This document shows positions 32,584 through 41,451 of a stretch of DNA of 64,000 bases, in pieces. Origin of the DNA: Nocardia arthritidis. GTDB lineage: Bacteria; Actinomycetota; Actinomycetes; Mycobacteriales; Mycobacteriaceae. The stretch spans positions 1,922,001 through 1,986,000 of the forward strand of contig NZ_CP046172.1 of the NCBI RefSeq assembly GCF_011801145.1, read 5' to 3'. A program made the position numbers and the translations under genes. The notes below the pieces were generated by a model. It made no database searches, was not told where the DNA came from, and saw nothing but the letters and a program-made list of their open reading frames with translations. Positions within the stretch are counted from its first letter, which is position 1; every line of letters starts with the position of its first letter.

Positions 32584-35500
32584 TCCGGATGAGGTAAGAA
32601 ACCGGTGTTCCTGAACACGGTGAGATAGGTGTCGAGCGTCGCGCGATCGATCGGTGGGCATTCGATACCGGTGTCCGCCAATGCGTTTCGGGTGTTGGTG
32701 TCGGCCCAGGCGCGATGTCCGGCGAGGATGGCTGTGTTCGGGCTGAGCAGTGCGGCGCGGATCAGCGAGTCGTCGCCGGTGGCACTGCGGTGCGCGGATT
32801 GGCGGTCGAGTTCGCTACGTACGGTGTCGAGATCGACGGTGGCGATGGGATATCCGTGTGCGGTGAGTGCGGTGAGCACGTCGCGGATCCGCGTCGGGGT
32901 GTGGGTTATCAAGTGGTACACAGTATTCCGGCAAGGATGGGTGGCGATTTCGGCGATCGCTCCGGCCGCGTAGCAGACGGGGACCAGTGCGACCGTCGCA
33001 TCGCCGACCTCGGGCGCCATGCCGAGCACCGCGGCGGCCCGAATCATATTCCAGAACGAATCATCCGCGCTGTTGACGCCGGTCCTCGGGTCGCCGCAGA
33101 GGGTTCCGGGCCGGTAGACGGCGACCGGCAGCCCGCGGTCACCCGCCTGTCGGACGAGTTCCTCGGCGACCCACTTCGAGGTGAGATAACCATTGTCCTG
33201 CACCTGATCCGGGCGCATGCGAACATCCTCGGTGATGTCGCCGGTTACCGGTGTGGCCGGGACGCTCGTGCCGATGGTGGAGATATAGTGCACCCGTTTG
33301 ACCCGGTTCGTCGTTGCCAGGCAAAGGATTTCGCGGGTGCCCAGCACGTTCACCGGGCGCAGGCGCGCGTACGGATCGATGTGGTTGACGTGCGCACCGT
33401 TGTGCACGATCGTGTCGACACGGTCGGCGAGCTCCGCGTAGACGTCGTCGGCGAGGCCCAAACGCGGTTGCCCGAGGTCGCCGTTGACGATCACGAGCCG
33501 TTCGCCCGGCAACTCCGGGAGACGGAAATGCCGCTGTGCCAATCGGATTCGAGCCAGTCCCGCCGCCGGGTCGGCGGCTCGGACCAGACACCAGACGCGG
33601 GCATCGGTCCGGGTCAGCAGCTCGTGCAGTAGGTGCACGCCCAGGAAGCCGGTCGCTCCGGTCAGGAGCACCTCACGCATCGAGCCATCAGGCAGCGGTC
33701 CCGCGACCGTGAAATCGGGGTCGAGAATCGCATCCGCAGCGTAGTCGACTGTATGGGTAGGTACCTCCGCACCGGTGAGATGGGCGGCCAGCGCGCCAAC
33801 CGTCGGGGCGGCCAGCAGCGCCGCCATCGGCACCTTGCGGTTCAGTTCCGCCGAAAGGCGTTGGTGCAGTGTGAAAACCAGTAGCGACGAGCCGCCGAGC
33901 TCGAAGAAGTCGTCCACCACGCCGACCGATGTCAGCCCGAGCACTTCGGCGAAAACCGCTGCGATCGCCCGTTCGAGCGGAGTTTCCGGCGCGGCGGCGG
34001 CCCGCGCGGCGAAGACCGGTTGTGGCAGCGCGGGACGGTCCAGTTTGCCGCTGGTGTTAACCGGGAATTCGGTGAGCGGCACGATCGCGGCGGGCACCAT
34101 ATAACCCGGAATCGAGCGGGATACACTGCGCCGCAGCATATCCGGATCAACGGTCGCACCCGGCGCGGCGACCACATACGCGACCAGCCGGTCACCGGTA
34201 GCGGACGGTTTGACCGCGACCGCCGCCTGGCCGACACCGGGTTCGGCGAGCAGCGCCGTCTCGATCTCGCCGAGTTCGATCCGGTGGCCGCGCACCTTGA
34301 CCTGGAAATCCGTGCGGCCCAGGTAATCCAGTGTGCCGCGCGAATTCCAGCGGACCAGATCACCGGTGCGGTACATGCGCGCACCCGGCTCGCCGAACGG
34401 ATTCGCGACGAACCTGCCCGCGGTGATCGCGGGCGCACCGTGGTAGCCGCGAGCCAATTGCACACCGGCCAAATACAATTCGCCGACAGCGCCGATCGGC
34501 GCCTGCCGCAGCCGGTCGTCGAGGAGAAGGCAGCGCGAATTCCATTCCGGCACACCGATCGGTGCACAGGTGCCGCCGAGATCGTCGGCGGTCACCTGAT
34601 GTTCGGTGATGCTTACTGCCGCCTCGGTGGGGCCGTAGAGGTTGTGCACCTGCGCGGCGCTGACGGCGGCGAAAGCGCGCGCGGTCTCCGGTGGCAGCGC
34701 CTCGCCGATCACGAAAACGGCACGCAGAGACGGCAGCTCGGCAGCAGAGCCACGCGTGGTCTCCGAACGAGAAGTCTCGTCGGCCCTGGCAGTTGTCCTT
34801 AGCGACGTCGGCCTGGGCGTGGAAGCAGCAGGCGGAAAAGGTAATTCAATCTCCGGTTGTGGCGTTTCGCCGATTGTGGTCGCGGTGTGCGGGATTTCCT
34901 GCGGCGACGTCCCGCCGGGCGCGGAAGCAGCCCGCAGCACGGCCAATTCGGCCGCGAATACCGCCAGCATGGACGGGACGAAATCGGTGAGCGTCACCCG
35001 GTGCTGGGAAATCAACCCGCACAGTGCGGCAGGATCGCGGTGGTCGTCCGGACCGGCGAGGATCAGCCGGGCGCCGGTGCGCAGCGGCAGGAAGTACCCC
35101 CACAGCGATACGTCGAAGGTCGCCGGGGTCTTCTGCAGATAGACGTCCTCGGCGGTGACCGCGTAGCGTTCGCGCATCCAGTCGAGCTGGTTGACGATCG
35201 AGATATGGCTCACTACAACGCCTTTCGGGCGTCCGGTGGAGCCGGAGGTGTAGATGAGATAGGCGGGATGCGCGCCACGCAGCGGCGCCGTGCGGTCGGC
35301 GTCGGTGATCGGCGCCGGGTCGAATGCCGAAAGATCGAGGGTGTCGATGGCATCGGCCTCGGACAGCACGCCATGGTCCCGCAGGGTGAGCGCGTCGGCG
35401 CGGGTGGTGAGCATCCGGCGGGGCCGGGCGGATTCCAGCACGTAGCCGATGCGGGTGGCCGGATGGGCCGGATCGATCGGCACCCACGCACCGCCCGCCT

Positions 35501-38500
35501 CCGCGATCGCGTACAGCGCGAGAACCTGGGCGATACCGCGCCGCATCGCGACGGCCACCGCCGTCTCCGGCCCGACGCCCTGCCGGATCAGCCAGCGCGC
35601 CAACCGGTTTCCGCGATCACACAGTTGTCGGTAGGTCAAAACAGCCGCACCGCAGCGGACCGCGACGGCATCCGGGGTGGTAACGGCCCACCTGCCGATG
35701 GCGGCCGTCAAGGACTCGGCAGCAACGGCATGTTCGGCGCCGCTGGACCAGGACCGCAGCAGTTCGCGCTGGGCCGGATCGATCAGCTCGAGATCGCCGA
35801 CCGAACGCCGGGCATCGGCGGCCACCTGTTCGAGGACGCGCAAATAGCCGTCGAGGAACCGGTTCACCGTCGCCTCGTCGAAAAGGTCGGTGCTGTAACC
35901 GAATCGGATGACGATCTGGTCGGGCGAGCCGTCGGCGGCGCGGGTGTCGACGACGCCGATGTGCAGATCCGTCTTCACCGTGTCGGCGTCGACGTCCAGT
36001 ACCGCGAAATCCGAACCGGCAAGTTCCAGTTGGGCTTTCGCGAAGTTCTGGAAGGCGAACCCGACCTGGTACAGCGGATGCCTGCCCGGTGAGCGCACCG
36101 GGTTCACCGCATCCACCACATGCTCGAACGGCACTTCGGCGTGCGCGAAATTCGCCAGATCGCGTTCCCTGGTCCGGTCCAGCAGGTCCGCGAAGCTCTC
36201 ACCGGGGACGATGCCGGTGCGCGAGACGGTGGTGTTGACGAACATGCCGACCACCCCGTCGAGCGCGGGTTCGGCGCGGTTGGTCATCGGGACGCCGATG
36301 GCGATATCGGCGCCGCCCGCCAGCCGGGCCAGCAGCACCGCAAGCGCCGTGCGCATCACCATGAACAGGGTGGCCCGGTGCGCGCCGGCCAGCGTCAGCA
36401 GCGCGGCGTGCACGGCCGGGGCGACCGAGCGCTGGATGGCCGCGCCGCGCAGCGATGCGGTGGCGGGGCGCGGCCGGTCGGCGGGCAGGTCGAGTTGGTC
36501 GGGCAGGCCGGCGAGTTCCCGGGTCCAATAGGAGAGCTGCTGGGACAGCAGGGAATTCGGATCGTCGCGGGAGCCGAGCAGTTCCTGCTGCCAGAGCGCG
36601 TAATCGGCGTACTGCACCTGCGGCGGCTGCCAGGCGGGTGGGTGACCCGCGCAGCGCGCCGCGTATGCCACGGCCACATCCTTGGCCAGCGGCGCGAGCG
36701 AGGAGCCGTCGGCGCAGATGTGGTGCAGGGCGCAAACCAGTACATGGTCGGCGTTCGGGGATGAAAGGGAGTCCGGTGCGACGACCTTCAGTAGCCGAAC
36801 CCGCAGCGGCACCTCGGCGGCGACGTCGAAGCCGCGCCGCAGAATGGCGTGCACCCGATCGGTGAGCGCATCGGCGGCCACCTCCTCGACCGCGAAATCT
36901 CCTGTTACGGTTTCGGGTTCGTGAATCAGCTGCCGCGGCCCCGACTCGTCGGCGGGGTAGCTGGTGCGCAGTGCCTCGTGGCGGGCGACGGTATCGCGAT
37001 AGGCGGCACGCAGCGCCTCGACATTCAGGTCGGTCAGCCGCAGCGCGAATCCGATGTTGTCGACCGATGATTCGGTGTCGAACTGGTTGCGCAGCCAGAA
37101 CCGCAGCTGGGCGGGGGAGAGCGGAATGCGGGCGGGGCGCTGCCGGGCGAGCAGCGGCGGGCGCGCGGCGTCGAACCGCTCGGACCGAATCGCCTTGGCC
37201 AGCATCGCGACCGTCGGATGGTCGAACAGCAGCCGGGTGGGGATCCGCGCGCCCCACGACTCGGCCAAGCGTGCGGCCGCCTGCGTGGCGAGCAGCGAAT
37301 TACCGCCCGCCACAAAGAAATCGGTATCCGCCCCACACTGCTGAATGCCGAGTACCTTGGCGAAGACCTCGGCGACCAGTTCCTCGCCGATATCGGCGGG
37401 CGGCCGGTAGGAATTCTGGTCCTCCGGCCGTTCGCGCAGCGCTCGGCGATCGGCTTTGCCATTGTGCGTCATCGGGATTCGGTCGATGACGGTGATCGAC
37501 GACGGCAGCATATATCTGGGTAACAGCCCGGCGAGCGCGTCGGCCAGATCGGCCGGGTCCGGTGCGAAGCCGGGTTCGGCTTGTACGAAGGAGGCGAGCG
37601 TCGTTGTGCCCGACGCGGTTCGCCGGTCGACGGTGACCGCGTACCGGACGCCGGGCAGCGTCGAGAGCAGGGTGTCGATCTCGCCGGGTTCGATGCGGAA
37701 GCCGCGGATCTTCACCTGATCGTCGGTGCGCCCGAGGTATTCGATGGCGCCGTCGCCGCCGGTGCGCACCAGGTCTCCGGTGCGGTACATCCTGCCGCCG
37801 GGAACGCCGTACGGGTCGGGCACGAAACGCTGTGCGGTGATACCGGATCGGCGGTGGTAGCCGCGCGCCAGCCCGGGACCGGACACATACAGTTCGCCGA
37901 TCACCCCGGCGCCGACGGGACGCAGGGCGGCGTCGAGCACCCGGCAGCACATGCCGGGTATCGCGGTGCCGATGGTGACCGGCCGATCCGCCGTGAGCGG
38001 TCCGCTCAGGGTGACCGCGATGGTGGATTCGGTTGGACCATAAACATTTCCGAAATAACGTGCCGGATGTGCCCAGCGCCGCACCAGTCCGGGCGGGCAG
38101 GCCTCGCCGCCGACGAGCACCACCCGCAGCGCGTCGAGCCCGGTCGGCTCGATTGTCGCCAGCGCCGACGGCGTCAGGAATGCGTGTGTGATCGACTGTC
38201 CGCCAAGGAGTTCCGCCAGCGCGGTGCCGCCGTACACATCCGGCGGCGCGATCACCAGCGTTGCCGCCGCCCCGAGCGCGAGCAGCAGTTCCAGTACCGC
38301 GGCATCGAAACTCGTTGTGGCGAAGTGCAGGGTGCGCGCCTCGCGGGTGACCGCGTAGCGGGCGGTGAGCTCGGCGCACAGCGCGGCCAGCCCACTGTGG
38401 GTCACGGCGACGCCCTTCGGCCTGCCGGTGGAGCCGGAGGTGTAGATGAGATACGCGGTATCGGCGGCGCGCAGCAGCGCGGGGCGGTCGAGATAGGAGA

Positions 38501-38987
38501 TCGGCGTCGCGGGCTCGGCCGCCGTTTCGGCGGCGATATCCGGGTCGTCGAGCGCGAGCCACTCCACCGTTCCCGGAAGTGCGTCGCGGTGGGCGCGGTC
38601 GGTGAGTCCTAACCGCACGCCCGCATCGGAGGTCTGAAAGACGATGCGGGACATGGGGAATGCGGGATCCACCGGGACGAACGCCGCGCCGGTCTTGGCG
38701 ACGGCCCACACCGCGAGCACGGATTCGACGGATCGGGGCAGCGCGATGGCGACCATGGTCTCCGGCCCGGCGCCTCGGCGCAGCAATACCCGCGCCAGTC
38801 GCGCGGAGCGTGCGTCCAGCTCCCGGTAGGTGAGCGAGCGGTCGCCGTAGCGCAGCGCGATACCGTCGGGATTGCATTCGACCGCGGCCGTGAGCAGCCC
38901 GGCGAGCGTGCCGGTGCGGCTGCGGGATCGCGAGCGGTCCCTGACACCGCGACGGGACGAAGGTGCCTGGCCTATAACACTTTTCAC
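32580..38987 (-). CDS. Dimodular NRPS, A-T-C-A-T-R
   Basis: A 2135-residue peptide synthetase. GTG at 38987 is used; the frame runs to 39143 but that would overlap the divergent MerR gene. Order: A1 (about 25-530; YLIYTSGSTGRPKG near 178), T1 (FFVAGGNSLLAT near 562), C (active HHICADG near 754), A2 (YLIYTSGSTGRPKG near 1249), T2 (FFELGGSSLLVF near 1699) and a terminal reductase R (LLTGATGFLGVHLL near 1777, YLTSK near 1935). A1 opens without a C domain, so it loads the first residue. R would release a dipeptide aldehyde or alcohol by NAD(P)H. By-eye binding-pocket residues are DALFLGVIA for A1 and DVWDFILVS for A2; I cannot assign amino acids. A2 carries an unusual low-complexity insertion (residues about 1345-1417). 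The architecture matches pyrazinone synthetases such as AusA. Confidence 0.92.
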   Translation of the reverse strand: MKSVIGQAPSSRRGVRDRSRSRSRTGTLAGLLTAAVECNPDGIALRYGDRSLTYRELDARSARLARVLLRRGAGPETMVAIALPRSVESVLAVWAVAKTGAAFVPVDPAFPMSRIVFQTSDAGVRLGLTDRAHRDALPGTVEWLALDDPDIAAETAAEPATPISYLDRPALLRAADTAYLIYTSGSTGRPKGVAVTHSGLAALCAELTARYAVTREARTLHFATTSFDAAVLELLLALGAAATLVIAPPDVYGGTALAELLGGQSITHAFLTPSALATIEPTGLDALRVVLVGGEACPPGLVRRWAHPARYFGNVYGPTESTIAVTLSGPLTADRPVTIGTAIPGMCCRVLDAALRPVGAGVIGELYVSGPGLARGYHRRSGITAQRFVPDPYGVPGGRMYRTGDLVRTGGDGAIEYLGRTDDQVKIRGFRIEPGEIDTLLSTLPGVRYAVTVDRRTASGTTTLASFVQAEPGFAPDPADLADALAGLLPRYMLPSSITVIDRIPMTHNGKADRRALRERPEDQNSYRPPADIGEELVAEVFAKVLGIQQCGADTDFFVAGGNSLLATQAAARLAESWGARIPTRLLFDHPTVAMLAKAIRSERFDAARPPLLARQRPARIPLSPAQLRFWLRNQFDTESSVDNIGFALRLTDLNVEALRAAYRDTVARHEALRTSYPADESGPRQLIHEPETVTGDFAVEEVAADALTDRVHAILRRGFDVAAEVPLRVRLLKVVAPDSLSSPNADHVLVCALHHICADGSSLAPLAKDVAVAYAARCAGHPPAWQPPQVQYADYALWQQELLGSRDDPNSLLSQQLSYWTRELAGLPDQLDLPADRPRPATASLRGAAIQRSVAPAVHAALLTLAGAHRATLFMVMRTALAVLLARLAGGADIAIGVPMTNRAEPALDGVVGMFVNTTVSRTGIVPGESFADLLDRTRERDLANFAHAEVPFEHVVDAVNPVRSPGRHPLYQVGFAFQNFAKAQLELAGSDFAVLDVDADTVKTDLHIGVVDTRAADGSPDQIVIRFGYSTDLFDEATVNRFLDGYLRVLEQVAADARRSVGDLELIDPAQRELLRSWSSGAEHAVAAESLTAAIGRWAVTTPDAVAVRCGAAVLTYRQLCDRGNRLARWLIRQGVGPETAVAVAMRRGIAQVLALYAIAEAGGAWVPIDPAHPATRIGYVLESARPRRMLTTRADALTLRDHGVLSEADAIDTLDLSAFDPAPITDADRTAPLRGAHPAYLIYTSGSTGRPKGVVVSHISIVNQLDWMRERYAVTAEDVYLQKTPATFDVSLWGYFLPLRTGARLILAGPDDHRDPAALCGLISQHRVTLTDFVPSMLAVFAAELAVLRAASAPGGTSPQEIPHTATTIGETPQPEIELPFPPAASTPRPTSLRTTARADETSRSETTRGSAAELPSLRAVFVIGEALPPETARAFAAVSAAQVHNLYGPTEAAVSITEHQVTADDLGGTCAPIGVPEWNSRCLLLDDRLRQAPIGAVGELYLAGVQLARGYHGAPAITAGRFVANPFGEPGARMYRTGDLVRWNSRGTLDYLGRTDFQVKVRGHRIELGEIETALLAEPGVGQAAVAVKPSATGDRLVAYVVAAPGATVDPDMLRRSVSRSIPGYMVPAAIVPLTEFPVNTSGKLDRPALPQPVFAARAAAAPETPLERAIAAVFAEVLGLTSVGVVDDFFELGGSSLLVFTLHQRLSAELNRKVPMAALLAAPTVGALAAHLTGAEVPTHTVDYAADAILDPDFTVAGPLPDGSMREVLLTGATGFLGVHLLHELLTRTDARVWCLVRAADPAAGLARIRLAQRHFRLPELPGERLVIVNGDLGQPRLGLADDVYAELADRVDTIVHNGAHVNHIDPYARLRPVNVLGTREILCLATTNRVKRVHYISTIGTSVPATPVTGDITEDVRMRPDQVQDNGYLTSKWVAEELVRQAGDRGLPVAVYRPGTLCGDPRTGVNSADDSFWNMIRAAAVLGMAPEVGDATVALVPVCYAAGAIAEIATHPCRNTVYHLITHTPTRIRDVLTALTAHGYPIATVDLDTVRSELDRQSAHRSATGDDSLIRAALLSPNTAILAGHRAWADTNTRNALADTGIECPPIDRATLDTYLTVFRNTGFLPHPD

Positions 38988-39132
38988 GTAGTTGTCCCGC
39001 CGCGAGTGCCATTGGAGCGGGCTGATGCTAACCCTGTTCCGGCGGTCCTGCCACCGATCTCTCACTATTGCGAGGAAGAACCTGTCCGTCCCGCCGGTGG
39101 CCGGACCCGGCGCGAGCGGATCTAATTGGGAC

Positions 39133-39567
39133 ATGCCGGACACAGCAGATGGTTCGATGACGATTGGTGAAGTGTCGGAGCTGCTCGGGGTCGCCCCGTC
39201 GACGCTGCGCTGGTGGGAACGACAGGGCCTGATCGCACCGGCGCAGCGCCGATCGGGACGGCGGCTCTACTCCCGCGCCGAGATTCGCACGCTGGCGATA
39301 ATCCGGATCTGGCAGGCCAGCGGGCAGTTGAGCCTGGACGATATCGCGGTGATGCTCGCGGGCCGGGATGGCTCGCTGCACTGGCACGATGTGGTGCGGG
39401 CCAAGATCGCCGACTGCGAGGCGCAGATGGAGCGTCTCGCGGCGGCCAAGCGATATCTGGAGTTCGCGCTGCCGTGCCACCGGGACAATCCGGTGGCCGA
39501 CTGTCCTTGTCTCGCCGAGGAAGTCGACAAATACCTCGTCGAGCGTCAGACCAGTTCGACGCGGTAG
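39133..39567 (+). CDS. MerR-family regulator
   Basis: A 144-residue regulator. The winged helix is MTIGEVSELLGVAPSTLRWW followed by ERQGLIAPAQRRSGRRLYSR (residues about 9-50), with a dimerisation helix ADCEAQMERLAAAKRYLEFA. The C-terminus holds PCHRDNPVADCPCLAEEV: three cysteines and a histidine that could bind metal or sense redox state. It is divergent from the NRPS gene, whose GTG lies 146 bp away, and is therefore a good candidate for its regulator. ATG at 39133 or 39157 may start it. Its 3' end overlaps asnB, which is convergent, by 22 bp. Confidence 0.85.
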   Translation: MPDTADGSMTIGEVSELLGVAPSTLRWWERQGLIAPAQRRSGRRLYSRAEIRTLAIIRIWQASGQLSLDDIAVMLAGRDGSLHWHDVVRAKIADCEAQMERLAAAKRYLEFALPCHRDNPVADCPCLAEEVDKYLVERQTSSTR

Positions 39568-41369
39568 GTGCGCAGCCAGCACGCGATATGCGCCAGCCAG
39601 GCGACGGTATCGGTAGAGCGCCAGAACCCGCCGGATTCGAGATCGGTGTCCAGCAGTTTGCGTACCGCGGTGACATCGATGATCGGAATCAGCGGCGAAT
39701 TCGGGTCCGCGAGCTCATCGCGCAGCAGTGTGCGCACCCCGCTGTCGAATTCCGGGTTCTGCGCGATCGGGAACGAGGTTTTGCGCCGGTCGAGCACCGC
39801 CGCGGGCAGTAGATCGGCGACCGCGGCCCGCAGCAGTCCCTTGTTCCTGCCGTCCATGGTCTTCAACTCCCACGGCACATTCCAGACGTATTCGACCAGC
39901 CGGTGGTCGCAGAAGGGCACCCGCGCCTCCAGCCCGTTGCGCATGCTGGTGCGATCCTTGCTGTCCAGCAGGATCGGTAGCCAGCGAGTCATGGTGAGGT
40001 AGAACAACTCCCGGGTCCGCGCCGCCTCCGGCGCCTCGCCGGGCAGCCGGGGCACCTCGGTGAGCGCCTGGGCATAGCGGTCCGCGAGGTATTCGTGGGA
40101 GCGCAGGCGCGCCACCAGATCCCGGTCGAGCACCGGCAGATACGAGTCGATGGCCACCGCCCATGGAAAGCCCGGCGTGTTACGCAGCTCCGGCCGGTGG
40201 AACCACGGGTATCCGCCGAACACCTCATCCGCCGATTCACCTGAAAGGGCCACCGTCACAGCCGATCTCACCTCGCGGAAGAGCAGGTACTGTGCGGCGA
40301 CGAGATCGGGGAAGCCGGGCAGGTCGCGGGCGCGCACGACCTCCGGCAGCGCGTCGAGCACCGCCGGGGTATCCAGCATCACCTCGGTGTGCGCGGTGCC
40401 GATATGTGCCGCAGCGGCCCTGGCGAACGGCGTGTCCAGCTCGGGTCTGGCCACGCTCGGCTGGAAATGCACGTCGTTGCCGACGAAGTCGAAGGCGAAG
40501 CTGTGCACCGGCGGGGCGCCGTCGCCCGCGAGCGTACGTGCCGAGAGCGCGGTCACCGCGCTGGAGTCGAGCCCACCGGAGAGCAGCGTGCCGACCGAAA
40601 CATCGGCGACCAGTTGCCGTTTCACCGTGTCGGCGAGCAGATCCCGCACGGTGGCGACGGTTTCGGCCGGGCCGTCGGTGTGCGGGCGCGAGGTGAGCCC
40701 CCAGTAGCGGCGCTGGCGCACGCCATCGCGGTCGACCAGCGCGATATGCCCCGGCGGCAGCGACGCGATATTCCGGAACACCGCGTTGCCGGGAGTCTGT
40801 ATGACACAGAGCAATTCGTTGAAGCCCTCGATATCCACCTCGGGACGCACCAGCGGATGCGCCAGCAGCGCCTTGTGCTCGGAGCCGAAGATCACCCCGC
40901 CGTCGTACGCGTGGTAGAGCAGCGGTTTGACGCCGAGGCGATCGCGGGCCAGCAGCAGGGTCTCCCGATCCGGATCCCAGATGGCGAAGGCGAACATGCC
41001 GTTCAATCGCGTCACGCATTCGGCGCCCCATTCGAGGTAGCAGTGCAGCAGCACCTCGGTATCCGAGCGAGTGCGGAATTGATGTCCGCGCCTGCGCAAT
41101 TCGTCGCGCAGCTCGGTGAAGTTATAGATCTCCCCGGCGAAGACCATCGCGCACTCCGCGACGCCCGCCCGCGCGAAGGTCATCGGCTGCGCGCCGCCGT
41201 CGATATCGATGATCGCGAGCCTGCGATGCCCGAAAACGGCTGTGGCGCTTGACCAAACCCCGCCCGCGTCCGGGCCGCGCGGCGTCAGCGTCTCGGTCAT
41301 CTCCTCGACGATATGCCGCTGATCCCGCAGATCTCGCGCCCAGTCGACCCAACCGGCGAATCCACACAT
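39546..41369 (-). CDS. asnB: Asparagine synthase (glutamine-hydrolysing)
   Basis: A 607-residue class-II glutamine amidotransferase fused to a synthetase. The N-terminus MCGFAGWVD places the catalytic Cys at position 2. RRLAIIDIDGGAQPM, VFAGEIYNFTELRDEL and RSDTEVLLHCYLEWG are glutaminase hallmarks. The synthetase part has the PP-loop LLSGGLDSSAVTAL and ALSGESADEVFGGYPWF. It makes asparagine from aspartate with ATP and glutamine, or an analogous amide in secondary metabolism. ATG at 41369 has GAGGAGA. It lies close to the NRPS gene, but on the far side of the MerR gene, so a biosynthetic role is possible and unproven. Confidence 0.93.
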   Translation of the reverse strand: MCGFAGWVDWARDLRDQRHIVEEMTETLTPRGPDAGGVWSSATAVFGHRRLAIIDIDGGAQPMTFARAGVAECAMVFAGEIYNFTELRDELRRRGHQFRTRSDTEVLLHCYLEWGAECVTRLNGMFAFAIWDPDRETLLLARDRLGVKPLLYHAYDGGVIFGSEHKALLAHPLVRPEVDIEGFNELLCVIQTPGNAVFRNIASLPPGHIALVDRDGVRQRRYWGLTSRPHTDGPAETVATVRDLLADTVKRQLVADVSVGTLLSGGLDSSAVTALSARTLAGDGAPPVHSFAFDFVGNDVHFQPSVARPELDTPFARAAAAHIGTAHTEVMLDTPAVLDALPEVVRARDLPGFPDLVAAQYLLFREVRSAVTVALSGESADEVFGGYPWFHRPELRNTPGFPWAVAIDSYLPVLDRDLVARLRSHEYLADRYAQALTEVPRLPGEAPEAARTRELFYLTMTRWLPILLDSKDRTSMRNGLEARVPFCDHRLVEYVWNVPWELKTMDGRNKGLLRAAVADLLPAAVLDRRKTSFPIAQNPEFDSGVRTLLRDELADPNSPLIPIIDVTAVRKLLDTDLESGGFWRSTDTVAWLAHIACWLRTYRVELV

Positions 41370-41451
41370 CGACTTCTCCTCAGCATCGGTGACCCCTGCA
41401 CCGAAACGGTCCCAGTTGAAGTCGACTTCATGTCAAATGAGTAGGCCCGCG

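Noticed and set aside
37300..39012. 570-codon arginine-rich frame antisense-phase to the first NRPS module
   Set aside because: The in-frame NRPS reading shows all adenylation motifs; this one shows none.
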